Origin: Paracoccus contaminans
GTDB lineage: Bacteria; Pseudomonadota; Alphaproteobacteria; Rhodobacterales; Rhodobacteraceae
Direction of reading: 5' to 3'
NCBI RefSeq assembly: GCF_002105555.1
Contig: NZ_CP020612.1
Span: 709,001 to 773,000 of the forward strand
Length of the DNA stretch: 64,000 nt
In this document: positions 7,806 through 16,349 of the stretch, one piece after another
How positions within the stretch are numbered: the stretch's first letter is position 1
Layout of the letters: each line of letters begins with the position of its first letter
Notes under the pieces: generated by a model
What the model saw: only the letters and a program-made list of their open reading frames with translations
What the model was told of the DNA's origin: nothing
Databases searched by the model: none
Made by a program: the position numbers and the translations under genes

Positions 7806-9016
7806 TCCCGCGCCGGCAGGATGGTGCCGGTGCACGGGCCAAAGCCGATGCGGTAGCCCGCGCCCTGGGCATGCCCGTGCAGCGCAATGGTGTCGCCGTC
7901 CTGGATGAAGGTCCGCGTCTCGCCGTTCACGGTCACCGGCTCTTTCCCGCCCATCGTCATTTCCAGCAGCGCGCCGGTCTGATCGCGGCTGGGGCCGGAA
8001 ATGGTGCCGGTTCCCAGCAGATCGCCGACCCGCATCGGGCAGCCGCTTTCGGTGTGATGCGCCAGCTGCTGGGCGGACGAATAATACATCACGTTGTAGT
8101 TCGTGCGCGCCATCATCTGCCCGTTCATCGACCAGCCCAGCTGCAGGTCAAAGAAGCCCGGCCGCTGTTCCTGCAGATAGGGCAGCAGCGGGTTGTCGCG
8201 CGGCGCCCCTTCGCGGCGGAAGGGTTCCAGCGCGGCGACGGTTACGATCCACGGGCTGATGGTGGTGCCCAGCGCCTTGGACTGGAACGGGCCAAGCGGC
8301 TGGTATTCCCACGCCTGCACGTCGCGCGCCGACCAGTCGTTCAGCAGGACATAGCCGAAGATCATCTCCTCGGCCTCTTCGACGCTGACGCGGGTGCCCA
8401 TGGCGGAATCCGCGCCGACGATGGCGCCGAGTTCAAGCTCCAGGTCCAGCCGGCGGGTCGGGGACCAGATCGGGCCGTCCTCGCCCTTCAGCTGGCCCAT
8501 CGGGCGGATGATGTCGGTGCCCGAGACAACGACGGACGAGGCGCGGCCGTTATAACCGATGGGCATGTGCGTCCACTGCGGCGGCAGGGCGTTTTCCGGG
8601 CCGCGGAACAGCACGCCCACGTTGAAGGCATGGTTTTTCGAGGCATAGAAATCGGTGAATTCGGTCACGCGGATCGGCAGATGCAGCGTCGCATCCGCCA
8701 TCGGCACCAGCGGCAGATCGCGGTTGCCGCCGTCCTCGGCCAGCAGTTCGGTCAGCCGCGCGCGGGTGCTTGCCCAGGTATCGCGGCCCAGCGCGATGAA
8801 GTCGTTCATGAAGGGGCGCGCGAAGGTTCCCTGCGCCTCGATGGCGCCCGCTGCCTCGGCGGCGGCAAGGTCAAGGATCATGTCGCCGATCGCCGCCCCG
8901 CAGCGCGGCGCGTGACCGCCCACCGAGAACACTCCATAGGGCAGGTTCTGCAGCGGAAAGTCGCTGTCGGGATCGTTGGCGCTGGCGACCCAGCTGCGGG
9001 CGATGGTGGCGGACAT
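7802..9016 (-). CDS. fahA: fumarylacetoacetase
   Basis: A 404-residue protein of normal length for the two-domain fumarylacetoacetate hydrolase that releases fumarate and acetoacetate at the end of the homogentisate route. The N-terminal SH3-like part starts SWVASANDPDSDFPLQNLPYG. The catalytic beta-roll carries FTDFYASKNHAFNVG, with the Asp and His region of the active site, and ELELGAIVG and YVLLNDWSARDVQAWEYQPL, which hold the metal-binding acids. AGGAGACGATC precedes the ATG. It follows the sulfatase by 60 bases and its TGA overlaps the maiA ATG. With hmgA and maiA it completes ring-cleavage in one transcript. Confidence 0.96.
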   Translation of the reverse strand: MSATIARSWVASANDPDSDFPLQNLPYGVFSVGGHAPRCGAAIGDMILDLAAAEAAGAIEAQGTFARPFMNDFIALGRDTWASTRARLTELLAEDGGNRDLPLVPMADATLHLPIRVTEFTDFYASKNHAFNVGVLFRGPENALPPQWTHMPIGYNGRASSVVVSGTDIIRPMGQLKGEDGPIWSPTRRLDLELELGAIVGADSAMGTRVSVEEAEEMIFGYVLLNDWSARDVQAWEYQPLGPFQSKALGTTISPWIVTVAALEPFRREGAPRDNPLLPYLQEQRPGFFDLQLGWSMNGQMMARTNYNVMYYSSAQQLAHHTESGCPMRVGDLLGTGTISGPSRDQTGALLEMTMGGKEPVTVNGETRTFIQDGDTIALHGHAQGAGYRIGFGPCTGTILPARE

Positions 9017-9076
9017 GATCGTCTCCTGTCGGTGATGGGCGTCCGGGCCGCGCGGGGCGGCGGCCCGGACAGGGGG

Positions 9077-10783
9077 TCAGCGGATGATGTCCTCGAACAT
9101 GCCCGGCAGGCTGATGACACCGTTCTCCTTGGCCCAGGCGTCATAAGCCTGCGCCAGTTCGGCCAGCACCTGCGGCTGCTCGGCGGCCAGGTCGGTCGTC
9201 TCGCCGGGGTCATTGGCCAGGTTGTAAAGCTGCCATTTGCGCGTCGCGACGCCCTCGGGCTTGAGGCCGCTGGGGCGCGAGGTGATCAGGACCGCCTTCC
9301 AGTCGCCCTTGTGGACGGCCCGGCCGCCGACCAGTTCCATCACCATCGGCCTGTCAGGGCCGACCTGAGTCGCGTCCGGCCTGGCCAGCGCAGGCAGCAT
9401 GTCGGCGCCGGTGACCGGCGCCTTGCCCGCTGGGGCCGCCGGATCGACACCGGCGAGCGTCAGCAGGGTCGGCGCGATGTCCTTGACCTCGCCAAAGCGG
9501 CCCGAGATGCCGCCCTTGGCGATGCCGGGGCCGGCCATGATGACCGGGGACAGCGTGCCGCCCTCGGTCGTGAAGCCCTTGAACAGCGCGAAGGGCGCCA
9601 TCGATGCCTGCGCCCAGTCCGAGCCGGTCGAGAGATAGCTGGTCCCGGTGCCCATGTTGTCCAGGCTGTTGTCGAAATTGTCCTTGATCCACGGACCCCA
9701 TTTCGGGTTGCCCTCGCGCAGCGCGCCGGCCGCGCCGTTGTCGGACAGGAACACGACCAGCGTGTTGTCCGCCGCGCCCTTCTCGCGCAGCTTGTCCATG
9801 ACGCGGCCGATGCCGGCATCCATGCTGTCGATCATGGCTGCGTAAATCTCCATCCGGCGCGACCAGGCGGCGCGGTCCTCGGCCGGCAGGGCGGCCCAGT
9901 CCTTCTGCTCGATCATCGCGTGGGGCTTGGCGTCCGTGGGGATCAGGCCCAGCTCCTTCATCCGCGCCATGCGCGCCTCGGCCAGCGCGGCGGGGCCCGC
10001 GTCATAGCGGCCCTTGTATTTCGCGATCAGCGCGGCCGGGGCCTGCAGCGGGGAATGGGGCGCGGTGAAGGCGAGATAGGCGAAGAACGGCGTGCCCTGC
10101 GGCACCTCGTCCAGATAGGCGTTGAGGTGCCCGACAAAGCCGTCGGTGGAATAGAAGTCAGCCGGCAGCCCGGTTTCCTTCCCGTCCTCGCGGTAAAGAT
10201 CGGGCCCGTCGGGGCTGGGGGCCTTGCCCTGATAGGGATAGTGGTTCGCCTCGCCCCGCATCATCGCGAAGGACCGGTCGAACCCCCAGGCGGCGGGCGA
10301 ATGCGCCTCGTCCAAGCCAAGGTGCCACTTGCCCGCCATCATCGTGCGATAGCCGGCCTCTTTCAGGCGCTGCGCGATCGTCACGGCGCGGTCGTTCAGA
10401 TGGCCCTCGTATCCCGGCTGGCCCTTCTGTTCGGGGGCGATCAGCTCGATCATGTTGCCAAGGCCGATCTGGTGATTGTCCTGCCCCGTCAGCAGCATCG
10501 CCCGCGTTGGCGAGCAGAAGGGCGAGACGTGAAAGTTCGTCAGCCGCGTGCCGTCCGCCGCCAGCGCGTCGAGGGTCGGCGTCGCGATCTCGGCCGCGCC
10601 GAAGGGGGCGATGTCGGACCAGCCCATGTCGTCGGCCAGGATCAGCAGGATGTTCGGCCGCGCCGCGCCGCCCGCCGGGGCAGCACTGCCGGTTGCCTGC
10701 GCCAGCGCGCGGCCCGCCACGCCGCTGGCCAGCGCGGTGGCGCCAAGGGCCGCCATGAAGATGCGCCTGTTCAGTTGGTTCAT
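9077..10783 (-). CDS. Tat-exported arylsulfatase (formylglycine-dependent, type I)
   Basis: A 568-residue alkaline-phosphatase-fold sulfatase. The start at 10783 (GGGGAGGGG upstream) opens a twin-arginine signal, NRRIFMAALGATALASG, ending near GRALAQ, so the enzyme is periplasmic. RPNILLILADDMGWSDIAPF carries the metal-binding Asp pair. CSPTRAMLLTG contains Cys90, which becomes formylglycine (CxPxR). MAGKWHLG and VFLSDNGA are further active-site segments. The sulfatase releases sulfate from an aryl or similar ester. The adjacent gene encodes the enzyme that oxidises the Cys. Its position inside a homogentisate operon, between hmgA and fahA, is unusual and suggests that the natural substrate is a sulfated aromatic compound. 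Confidence 0.93.
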   Translation of the reverse strand: MNQLNRRIFMAALGATALASGVAGRALAQATGSAAPAGGAARPNILLILADDMGWSDIAPFGAAEIATPTLDALAADGTRLTNFHVSPFCSPTRAMLLTGQDNHQIGLGNMIELIAPEQKGQPGYEGHLNDRAVTIAQRLKEAGYRTMMAGKWHLGLDEAHSPAAWGFDRSFAMMRGEANHYPYQGKAPSPDGPDLYREDGKETGLPADFYSTDGFVGHLNAYLDEVPQGTPFFAYLAFTAPHSPLQAPAALIAKYKGRYDAGPAALAEARMARMKELGLIPTDAKPHAMIEQKDWAALPAEDRAAWSRRMEIYAAMIDSMDAGIGRVMDKLREKGAADNTLVVFLSDNGAAGALREGNPKWGPWIKDNFDNSLDNMGTGTSYLSTGSDWAQASMAPFALFKGFTTEGGTLSPVIMAGPGIAKGGISGRFGEVKDIAPTLLTLAGVDPAAPAGKAPVTGADMLPALARPDATQVGPDRPMVMELVGGRAVHKGDWKAVLITSRPSGLKPEGVATRKWQLYNLANDPGETTDLAAEQPQVLAELAQAYDAWAKENGVISLPGMFEDIIR

Positions 10784-10818
10784 TGCGTCCCCTCCCCTTT
10801 TGTTTTCATCATCCGGCC

Positions 10819-11748
10819 TCACCCCCGGATGATGCAGCGAAAGCCGATATGGCTGGTGCCGGTGTCGACCGCCTGCGGATGCCGCGCCGCCGGGCGATAG
10901 CGCCGGCAATAGGACGGCGCGCACAGGAACGAGCCGCCCTTGATCACCCGTCGCGGCACCGCGTCGCCCTGAGCGGCAGGACCGCGCGGGTTGTCCAGCG
11001 TGCAGCAGGTCGGCCGGTCCGCGTTCGCGGGCGTGTGGCGGTCCGCATACCAGTCGGTCGTCCATTCCCAGACATTGCCGCAGACCTCGTAAAGCCCGTA
11101 TCCGTTGGGCGGATAGCTTTGCACCGGGCAGGTGCCGGCGTGGCCATCCTCGGCCAGGTCCTGCCACGGGAACGCCCCCTGCCAGGTGTTGGCACGGTGG
11201 CGGCCGCGCGGGGCCAGCTCGTCCCCCCAGGCGAACTCGGCAGCCTCCAGACCGCCGCGCGCCGCGAATTCCCATTCCGCCTCGGTCGGCAGGGCCTTGC
11301 CGGCCCAGGCGGCGAAGGCGGCGGCGTCCTCATAGGCGACATGGACCACGGGGTGATCCTTGCGCGCCTTGATGCTGCTGCCTGGCCCCTCGGGGTGGCG
11401 CCAGCAGGCGCCGGCGGTCCAGACCCACCATTGCCGCACGTCGCGCAGATCGACCGGCCCGCGCGTCATGCGGAACACCGCGCTGCCCGGCTGCAGACGG
11501 TCGGCCGGCACGCACGGATACAGCGCCGGGTCCAGCGGTCGTTCGGCGACGGTGACATGGCCCGTATCCGCGACGAAGGCCGCGAATTGGCGGTTTTTGA
11601 CCGCCGTTTTGTCCATAAGGAACGCGCCCACGCGCACCCGGTGGGCGGGCGCCTCCTCCGGGTAATGGCGATCCGATCCCATGAGGAACTCGCCCCCCGG
11701 CACGCGGACCATCTGCGGCCCGCGCAGGTCCGGCGCTGCATGCCCCAT
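10819..11748 (-). CDS. formylglycine-generating enzyme (SUMF1/FGE family)
   Basis: A 309-residue FGE that converts the CxPxR cysteine of type I sulfatases to formylglycine, using oxygen, in the cytoplasm before export. The ATG at 11748 is preferred over the longer frame because GGGGAGG precedes it. The family frame is clear: MVRVPGGEFLMGSDRHYPEE, LPTEAEWEFAARGG, GYGLYEVCGNVWEWTTDWY and KGGSFLCAPSYCRRYRPAAR. Cys276 and Cys281, five apart, correspond to the redox/copper pair of genuine FGEs. Many SUMF1-domain relatives lack that pair, so this one should be active on a sulfatase. The sulfatase itself starts 35 bases downstream and hmgA ends 31 bases upstream. Confidence 0.93.
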   Translation of the reverse strand: MGHAAPDLRGPQMVRVPGGEFLMGSDRHYPEEAPAHRVRVGAFLMDKTAVKNRQFAAFVADTGHVTVAERPLDPALYPCVPADRLQPGSAVFRMTRGPVDLRDVRQWWVWTAGACWRHPEGPGSSIKARKDHPVVHVAYEDAAAFAAWAGKALPTEAEWEFAARGGLEAAEFAWGDELAPRGRHRANTWQGAFPWQDLAEDGHAGTCPVQSYPPNGYGLYEVCGNVWEWTTDWYADRHTPANADRPTCCTLDNPRGPAAQGDAVPRRVIKGGSFLCAPSYCRRYRPAARHPQAVDTGTSHIGFRCIIRG

Positions 11749-11779
11749 CGCCGGCCTCCCCGCCGCGATCACGCCGGGG

Positions 11780-13135
11780 TCACTTTTCGCCGGGCGTGCC
11801 GTCGAACTTCTTCTCAAGGCTCTGCCAGCAATCCACGTAATCGTCCTGGATCGGCATTTCCCTGGCGGCCCATTCGGTCAGCTGCTGGGGAAAGCGCGTC
11901 TCGAACATGAACTGCATCGTTTCGGTCTGGCGCACCGGAACCATCGGCTCGGTCGAGCCATGTTCGAACGCGTTGCGGTCCGGCCCGTGCGGCAGCATCA
12001 TGTTGTGCAGGCTGACCCCGCCCGGCACGAAGCCCTGGGGCTTGGCGTCATAGACGCCGTGGATGTTGCCCATCAGCTCGGACATGACGTTCTTGTGGTA
12101 CCATGGCGGGCGGAAGGTGTTTTCGGCCACCATCCAGCGGTCGCGGAACAGGACAAAGTCGATGTTGGCCGTCCCCTCATGCGCGGACGGCGCGGTCAGC
12201 ACGGTGAAGATCGACGGGTCCGGGTGGTCGAACAGGATCGCCCCGACCGGCGAATAGGTCCGCAGGTCGTATTTGTAGGGGCAATAGTTGCCGTGCCATG
12301 CGACCACGTCCAACGGGCTTTGCTCGGTGAACGTCTCGTGAAACTCGCCGCACCACTTGATCACGATGCGCGAGCGGACCTCGCGGTCCTCGAAGGCCGC
12401 GACCGGGCATTTGAAATCGCGCGGGTTGGCCAGGCAGTTGGCGCCGATCGGGCCGCGGCCGGGCATCTTGAACTTTTCGCCGTAGTTTTCGCAGACAAAG
12501 CCCCGTGCCGGGCCGTCCAGCAGCTCGACCCGGTAGACCAGTCCGCGGGGCAGGATCGCGATTTCCTGCGGCGCAAGGTCGATGATGCCCAGCTCGGTCG
12601 CGAAGCGCAGCCGCCCTTCCTGCGGAACCACCAGCAGTTCGCTGTCGGCCGAGAAGAAGTATTCATCCTCCATCGACCGGGTGACGAGGTAGATGTGGCT
12701 CGCCATGCCGACCTGGGTGTGGACATCGCCCGCCGTGGTGACGGTGCGCATGCCGGTGATCCAGGTCAGCGGCTGGTCGGAATGGGGCACCGGGTCCCAG
12801 CGATACTGGCCCAGGCTGATGACATCGGGGACGATGTTCGGCGCCGATTTCCAGTGCGGCACGTCGATCTTGGCAAAGCGGCCCGCATGTTTCACGGACG
12901 GGCGGATGCGATAGCACCATGTCCGCTCGGGCGGGTTGGCGGTGAATGCGGTGCCGGACAGCTGTTCGGCGTAAAGGCCATAGTTGATGCGCTGCGGGCT
13001 GTTCTGCCCCTGCGGCAGCGCGCCGGGCAGGGCCTCGGTTTCGAAATCATTGCCGAAGCCGGGCATATAGCCTTCGGTCGTGCCTTGCGTCGTGGCCGCG
13101 CGAACCATGCCCCTGGGCATCTCATGCGTCGTCAT
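11780..13135 (-). CDS. hmgA: homogentisate 1,2-dioxygenase
   Basis: A 451-residue enzyme that opens the homogentisate ring to maleylacetoacetate with a non-heme Fe(II). The iron site is intact: [18 protein letters not shown] gives His347 and Glu353, and the third ligand is the His of [13 protein letters not shown] near 383. The length equals that of bacterial and animal enzymes. It is the first structural gene after the MarR regulator and has a recognisable promoter with an overlapping palindrome (13176-13207). No 4-hydroxyphenylpyruvate dioxygenase gene is present in the operon, so homogentisate must come from elsewhere, possibly from the P450. Confidence 0.97.
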   Translation of the reverse strand: MTTHEMPRGMVRAATTQGTTEGYMPGFGNDFETEALPGALPQGQNSPQRINYGLYAEQLSGTAFTANPPERTWCYRIRPSVKHAGRFAKIDVPHWKSAPNIVPDVISLGQYRWDPVPHSDQPLTWITGMRTVTTAGDVHTQVGMASHIYLVTRSMEDEYFFSADSELLVVPQEGRLRFATELGIIDLAPQEIAILPRGLVYRVELLDGPARGFVCENYGEKFKMPGRGPIGANCLANPRDFKCPVAAFEDREVRSRIVIKWCGEFHETFTEQSPLDVVAWHGNYCPYKYDLRTYSPVGAILFDHPDPSIFTVLTAPSAHEGTANIDFVLFRDRWMVAENTFRPPWYHKNVMSELMGNIHGVYDAKPQGFVPGGVSLHNMMLPHGPDRNAFEHGSTEPMVPVRQTETMQFMFETRFPQQLTEWAAREMPIQDDYVDCWQSLEKKFDGTPGEK

Positions 13136-13175
13136 GCGAGTTCCCCCCTCCCCTGACTGCCGATTCGTTGCATAA

Positions 13176-13207
13176 GAAACTTAACGTTTCATCGGAAACG
13201 ACGTCAA
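13176..13207 (-). promoter_or_regulatory. hmgA promoter with overlapping palindromic operator
   Basis: On the minus strand TTGACG (13207-13202) is followed after 17-18 bases by TTAAGT/TAAGTT, a sigma70-like pair. The -10 end overlaps the inverted repeat GAAACGTTAAGTTTC (13176-13190; five-base arms, five-base centre). The -10-proximal arm runs into GTTTCTTATGCAAC, which recurs at 7110-7123. A repressor bound here would block polymerase. The MarR gene lies immediately upstream. Confidence 0.5.
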
Positions 13208-13222
13208 GCGGCGTTGGGGCGA

Positions 13223-13693
13223 TCAGCAGGCCTCGTCGTCCTCGGCGCTGCAATCCTCGGGCTGTCCCAGCGCCGTGACAGCCTCGCTCAGCGCCTCGAT
13301 GGCGCTGATCAGGCCCGCCCTTTGCTCGGGCGACAGCTTGCCCAGCACCAGCTCGGCCCGAGCCTCGACCTCGGCGAATGCGGCGCGGAACGTCTCGCGC
13401 CCGGCGGGGGTGATGGCATAGCGGCGCAGGCGCCGGTCGGCGTCCAGCACGTCGCGGGTCAGCAGGCCCTTTTCCTCAAGCCGCGAGGCGGCGCGGCTGA
13501 CCTGCACCTTGTCCAGCGAGGTGCGCTGCGCCAGCGTGACGGAGTCGATCACGCCGGCATCGTCCAGCAGGAACAGCATCCGCCATTCCTCGCGCGTCAG
13601 GCCGTATTTCTGGCGATAGACACCGATCAGCTGGCGCGAGAACGTCTCGGCCGTGACGGCCAGGCGATAGGGAAAGAAGGTCTCGATCTGCAT
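13223..13693 (-). CDS. MarR-family transcriptional regulator of the homogentisate operon
   Basis: A 156-residue winged-helix protein. The recognition helix region reads IDSVTLAQRTSLDKVQVSRA and the wing RDVLDADRRLRRYAITPAG, both typical of MarR. It has a Cys and acid-rich tail (CSAEDDEAC). It lies 87 bases upstream of hmgA on the same strand, and the gap holds a promoter with a palindrome, so local control of the catabolic operon by an aromatic ligand is likely, as for other MarR aromatic-degradation regulators. Its own promoter may be TTGACG at 13762-13757, with a weak -10 about 17 bases downstream. Confidence 0.85.
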   Translation of the reverse strand: MQIETFFPYRLAVTAETFSRQLIGVYRQKYGLTREEWRMLFLLDDAGVIDSVTLAQRTSLDKVQVSRAASRLEEKGLLTRDVLDADRRLRRYAITPAGRETFRAAFAEVEARAELVLGKLSPEQRAGLISAIEALSEAVTALGQPEDCSAEDDEAC

Positions 13694-14245
13694 GGATCAT
13701 CCCGGCATCGCGCGGCATGGGCCGGGCGCCGTTGGTTATCAGCAAGTGCCGGACTGCGTCAAACCCGGTCGAGGCTGATCCGCCTCAGATCAGCACAGCG
13801 GCCCCAGCTTGCAGGAAACGCATCTGGATTGCGGGTGCATCACCCCGCGCACCTGGCCGGGCCGCCGTGATGCGCCCGGTGATCGCCCGTCGGGATGCGC
13901 AAGCCGGCCCGCATTATCGGGCCGCGCAGGCGCTTTGCATGGGGATGCCCCATCGGCACCGCCCGCCCTTTTTTCGACACGATCCCGCACGGGGTAGCGC
14001 GGGTGTGGGAGGATCGGTAGCCTCGCCAGGGCAGCTTGACAGCGCAAGCGGTCGATTTGGCTTGCCTGCTCCATGCGCGCCGGGTCCGCCATTATCCCCC
14101 TTGCGTGCAGCCACGGCCCACGGCGCGATGGGGGCATCGGGCGGCGGGATGGGCAAGCCCGTCCTCGGCGGCCTTTTCTCCAAGCCCTGCTGCCGATTTG
14201 CCAAGGGTTGGCCCTGCGCCTTGCCTTCCGGTCCTTTGCGGCCCT
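13694..14245. other. intergenic region, no gene recognised
   Basis: About 550 bases between the regulator's start and the end of znuB. Frames on both strands are open because of high GC but show no domains or start signals. The left edge holds the presumed regulator promoter. The rest has several GC-rich inverted repeats, none followed by a T run. I see no RNA gene. Confidence 0.4.
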
Positions 14246-15064
14246 TCAGCCCTGCCCGGCGCGGGCGCCGCGCTGCACGGCCTGCCGGATCGCGCCTGCC
14301 GCCGTGCCCAGCGCGAACAGCGCCGCCGCGGCGCAGATGATCGTCGGCCCTGAGGGCGTATCAAGGCGCCAGGCGGCGCCAAGGCCGCCCAGGGTCGCGG
14401 CAACGCCGGCCAGGGCGGTCAGCGCAACCATCGCCTCGGGGCTGCGCGACAGGGGCCGCGCGGCCGCGGCGGGGATGATGAGCATGGCGCTGATCAGCAG
14501 CGCGCCGACGATGCGGATGCCGACCGCGACGACCAGCGCAAGCGCGATGTTCAGCGCCCATTGCTCGCGCCGGGGGTCGATCCGGTCGGCGACGGCCATT
14601 TCGGGCGAAAGCGTCGCCAGGATCAGCCGCGACCAGCGCCAGCCGATCAGCAGGATCACAGCGCCTGCCCCCAGCCAGATCACCACCAGATCGGACCGGG
14701 TGACGGACAGCAGATCGCCGAACAGCCAGGCGCTCAGGTCGCTGCGCACGCCCTGCAGGAAGGACACCGCCACCAATCCGGCGGCCAGCGCCGCATGGGA
14801 CAGCACCCCCAGCATGGCGTCGGCCGATTGGCGCCCGCTCAGCCCCGAGACGGCGGCGGCCATCGTCAGGGCCACCCCCACGATCGCGGGCGTCAGCGGC
14901 AGGTCCAGCGCCAGCGACAGCGCCACGCCCAGCAGCGCGGCATGCGCCGTCGCATCGCCGTAATAGGCCATCCGCCGCCAAGCGACAAAGCAGCCCAGCG
15001 GCGCACAGGCAAGCGCCACCCCCACCCCCGCACAGGCCGCGCGGATCATGAAGCCGTCCAGCAT
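14246..15064 (-). CDS. znuB: zinc ABC transporter permease
   Basis: A 272-residue membrane protein of the ABC-3 family that forms the channel of the zinc importer. Hydrophobic segments alternate with family motifs such as GCFVAWRRMAYYGDATAHAA near residue 30 and GALLISAMLIIPAAAARPL near 200. Its ATG overlaps the znuC TGA (ATGA), so the two are translationally coupled. It is the last gene of the zur-znuC-znuB operon, opposite znuA. Confidence 0.94.
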   Translation of the reverse strand: MLDGFMIRAACAGVGVALACAPLGCFVAWRRMAYYGDATAHAALLGVALSLALDLPLTPAIVGVALTMAAAVSGLSGRQSADAMLGVLSHAALAAGLVAVSFLQGVRSDLSAWLFGDLLSVTRSDLVVIWLGAGAVILLIGWRWSRLILATLSPEMAVADRIDPRREQWALNIALALVVAVGIRIVGALLISAMLIIPAAAARPLSRSPEAMVALTALAGVAATLGGLGAAWRLDTPSGPTIICAAAALFALGTAAGAIRQAVQRGARAGQG

Positions 15065-15819
15065 CAGCGCAGCCCCCCCTGGGCCGGTTCGGCGATCCCG
15101 TCGGCATGGACGTGATCGTGGTGATGGCGGTAAAGCCCCAGAACCGACCCGGCCGGCCCCGACAGGGCGCGATAGGCGGGGGACAGCGAAACCGATTCGG
15201 GCGTGCCCTGGCAGCAGATGTGCCCGTTCAGGCAGATGACGCGGTCGGATGCGCGCATGACGATCTGAAGGTCGTGGCTGACCATCAGCACAGCGCAGCC
15301 CGTTTCCGCCCGCACATGGGCGATACGGTCGTAATAGGCGGCGATCCCCGGCTGGTCGAGGCCGGCGGTTCCCTCGTCCAGGATCAGCAGATCGGGCGCG
15401 CCCAGCAGCGCCCGCGCCAGCAGCAGCCGCTGCATCTGTCCGCCCGACAGGGCGGCAAGGGGCCGGTCAGCCGCCGCGCCCAGTTCGGCCCGGTCCAGCG
15501 CCGCCGCGACCGCCCCCCTGCCCCGGCGCTGCGGCAGGTCCAGAAAGCGCGCCGCCGTGATCGGCAGCAGCGGGTCCACGGACAGGCGCTGGGGCACATA
15601 GGCCATGCGCAGCCCTGCGGCACGCTCCAACCGCCCCGCCGAGGGCCGGATCACCCCCAGGATCACGCGCATCAGGGTCGTCTTGCCCGACCCGTTCGGA
15701 CCCAGGACGGTGATGATCTCGCCGCGCCGGACGACAAGGTCGATGCCGTGCAGGATGCGCTGGCCGCCCAGCGTCACCCCTGCATCATGCAGGCTGACCA
15801 GCAGCTCGCCCGCGCTCAT
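15064..15819 (-). CDS. znuC: zinc ABC transporter ATP-binding protein
   Basis: A 251-residue ATPase. LGPNGSGKTTLMR is Walker A, LSGGQMQRLLLARALL the signature and LLILDEG Walker B, followed by the switch His in VSHDLQIVMRASD. The ATG at 15819 overlaps the zur stop (ATGA). The C-terminal HHHDHVHADG is a histidine-rich tail common in zinc-transport ATPases. It powers ZnuB using zinc delivered by ZnuA. Confidence 0.95.
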   Translation of the reverse strand: MSAGELLVSLHDAGVTLGGQRILHGIDLVVRRGEIITVLGPNGSGKTTLMRVILGVIRPSAGRLERAAGLRMAYVPQRLSVDPLLPITAARFLDLPQRRGRGAVAAALDRAELGAAADRPLAALSGGQMQRLLLARALLGAPDLLILDEGTAGLDQPGIAAYYDRIAHVRAETGCAVLMVSHDLQIVMRASDRVICLNGHICCQGTPESVSLSPAYRALSGPAGSVLGLYRHHHDHVHADGIAEPAQGGLR

Positions 15820-16274
15820 GCCGCGCTGCCAAGGCACTGCGCGCACAGGCCCTCGGCCTCGCTGACGGCGGTTTCGATGGCAAAGCCGGCCTCTTGCGCG
15901 GCGCCGGCCAGAACGCCGGCTGATGGCTCGGCCGGCGTTTCGATGACGGTGCGGCAGTTGCGGCAGATCAGAAAGGCCGGCGCATGCCCCGCGCCCGAGC
16001 GCGAGCAGGCGACAAAGGCGTTCAGCGTCTCGACCCGGTGGACGAACCCGGCGCGGACCAGGAAATCAAGGGCGCGATAGACCACAGGGGGTTGGCTGCC
16101 CAGCCCTTCGTCCCGCAGGCGCGCCAGGATGTCGTAGGCGCCGAGGGCGCGGTGCTGTTCAAGCAGGATGTCCATCACGCGCCGGCGCACCGGGGTAAGC
16201 TGAAGCCCGTTCGCGGCGCAGTGCGCCTCGAGATGCGACAGCGCGTCGGCGATGCAGCAGGCATGGTCATGCAT
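15816..16274 (-). CDS. zur: zinc uptake regulator Zur (Fur family)
   Basis: A 152-residue Fur-type repressor. The DNA-binding half ends in PPVVYRALDFLVRAGFVHRV. The structural zinc site appears as CRNC and CAQC, and a His/Cys-rich start (MHDHACC) may add metal contacts. It is the first gene of zur-znuC-znuB, diverges from znuA and faces a palindrome at 16304-16316 that should be its operator. When zinc is plentiful it should repress both transcripts. Confidence 0.94.
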   Translation of the reverse strand: MHDHACCIADALSHLEAHCAANGLQLTPVRRRVMDILLEQHRALGAYDILARLRDEGLGSQPPVVYRALDFLVRAGFVHRVETLNAFVACSRSGAGHAPAFLICRNCRTVIETPAEPSAGVLAGAAQEAGFAIETAVSEAEGLCAQCLGSAA

Positions 16275-16303
16275 GGGCGTTCGATCCGGTTGCGGCCAGG
16301 GAT

Positions 16304-16316
16304 GTTATACTATAAC
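16304..16316. promoter_or_regulatory. Zur box in the zur-znuA divergent promoter
   Basis: GTTATACTATAAC is a perfect 6-1-6 palindrome in the 75-base gap between zur and znuA, 33 bases before the znuA ATG. It matches the alphaproteobacterial Zur operator core (GTTATA-n-TATAAC) as I know it, and contains TATACT, a likely -10 element, so Zur binding would exclude polymerase in both directions. Confidence 0.8.
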
Positions 16317-16349
16317 GATCCCGGCAGAGTTTGGAAAGGAGCAGATCCG

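Noticed and set aside
14073..14963. Plus-strand open frame opposite znuB and the gap before it
   Set aside because: It covers znuB antisense and low-complexity intergenic sequence and has no start signal or recognisable fold.
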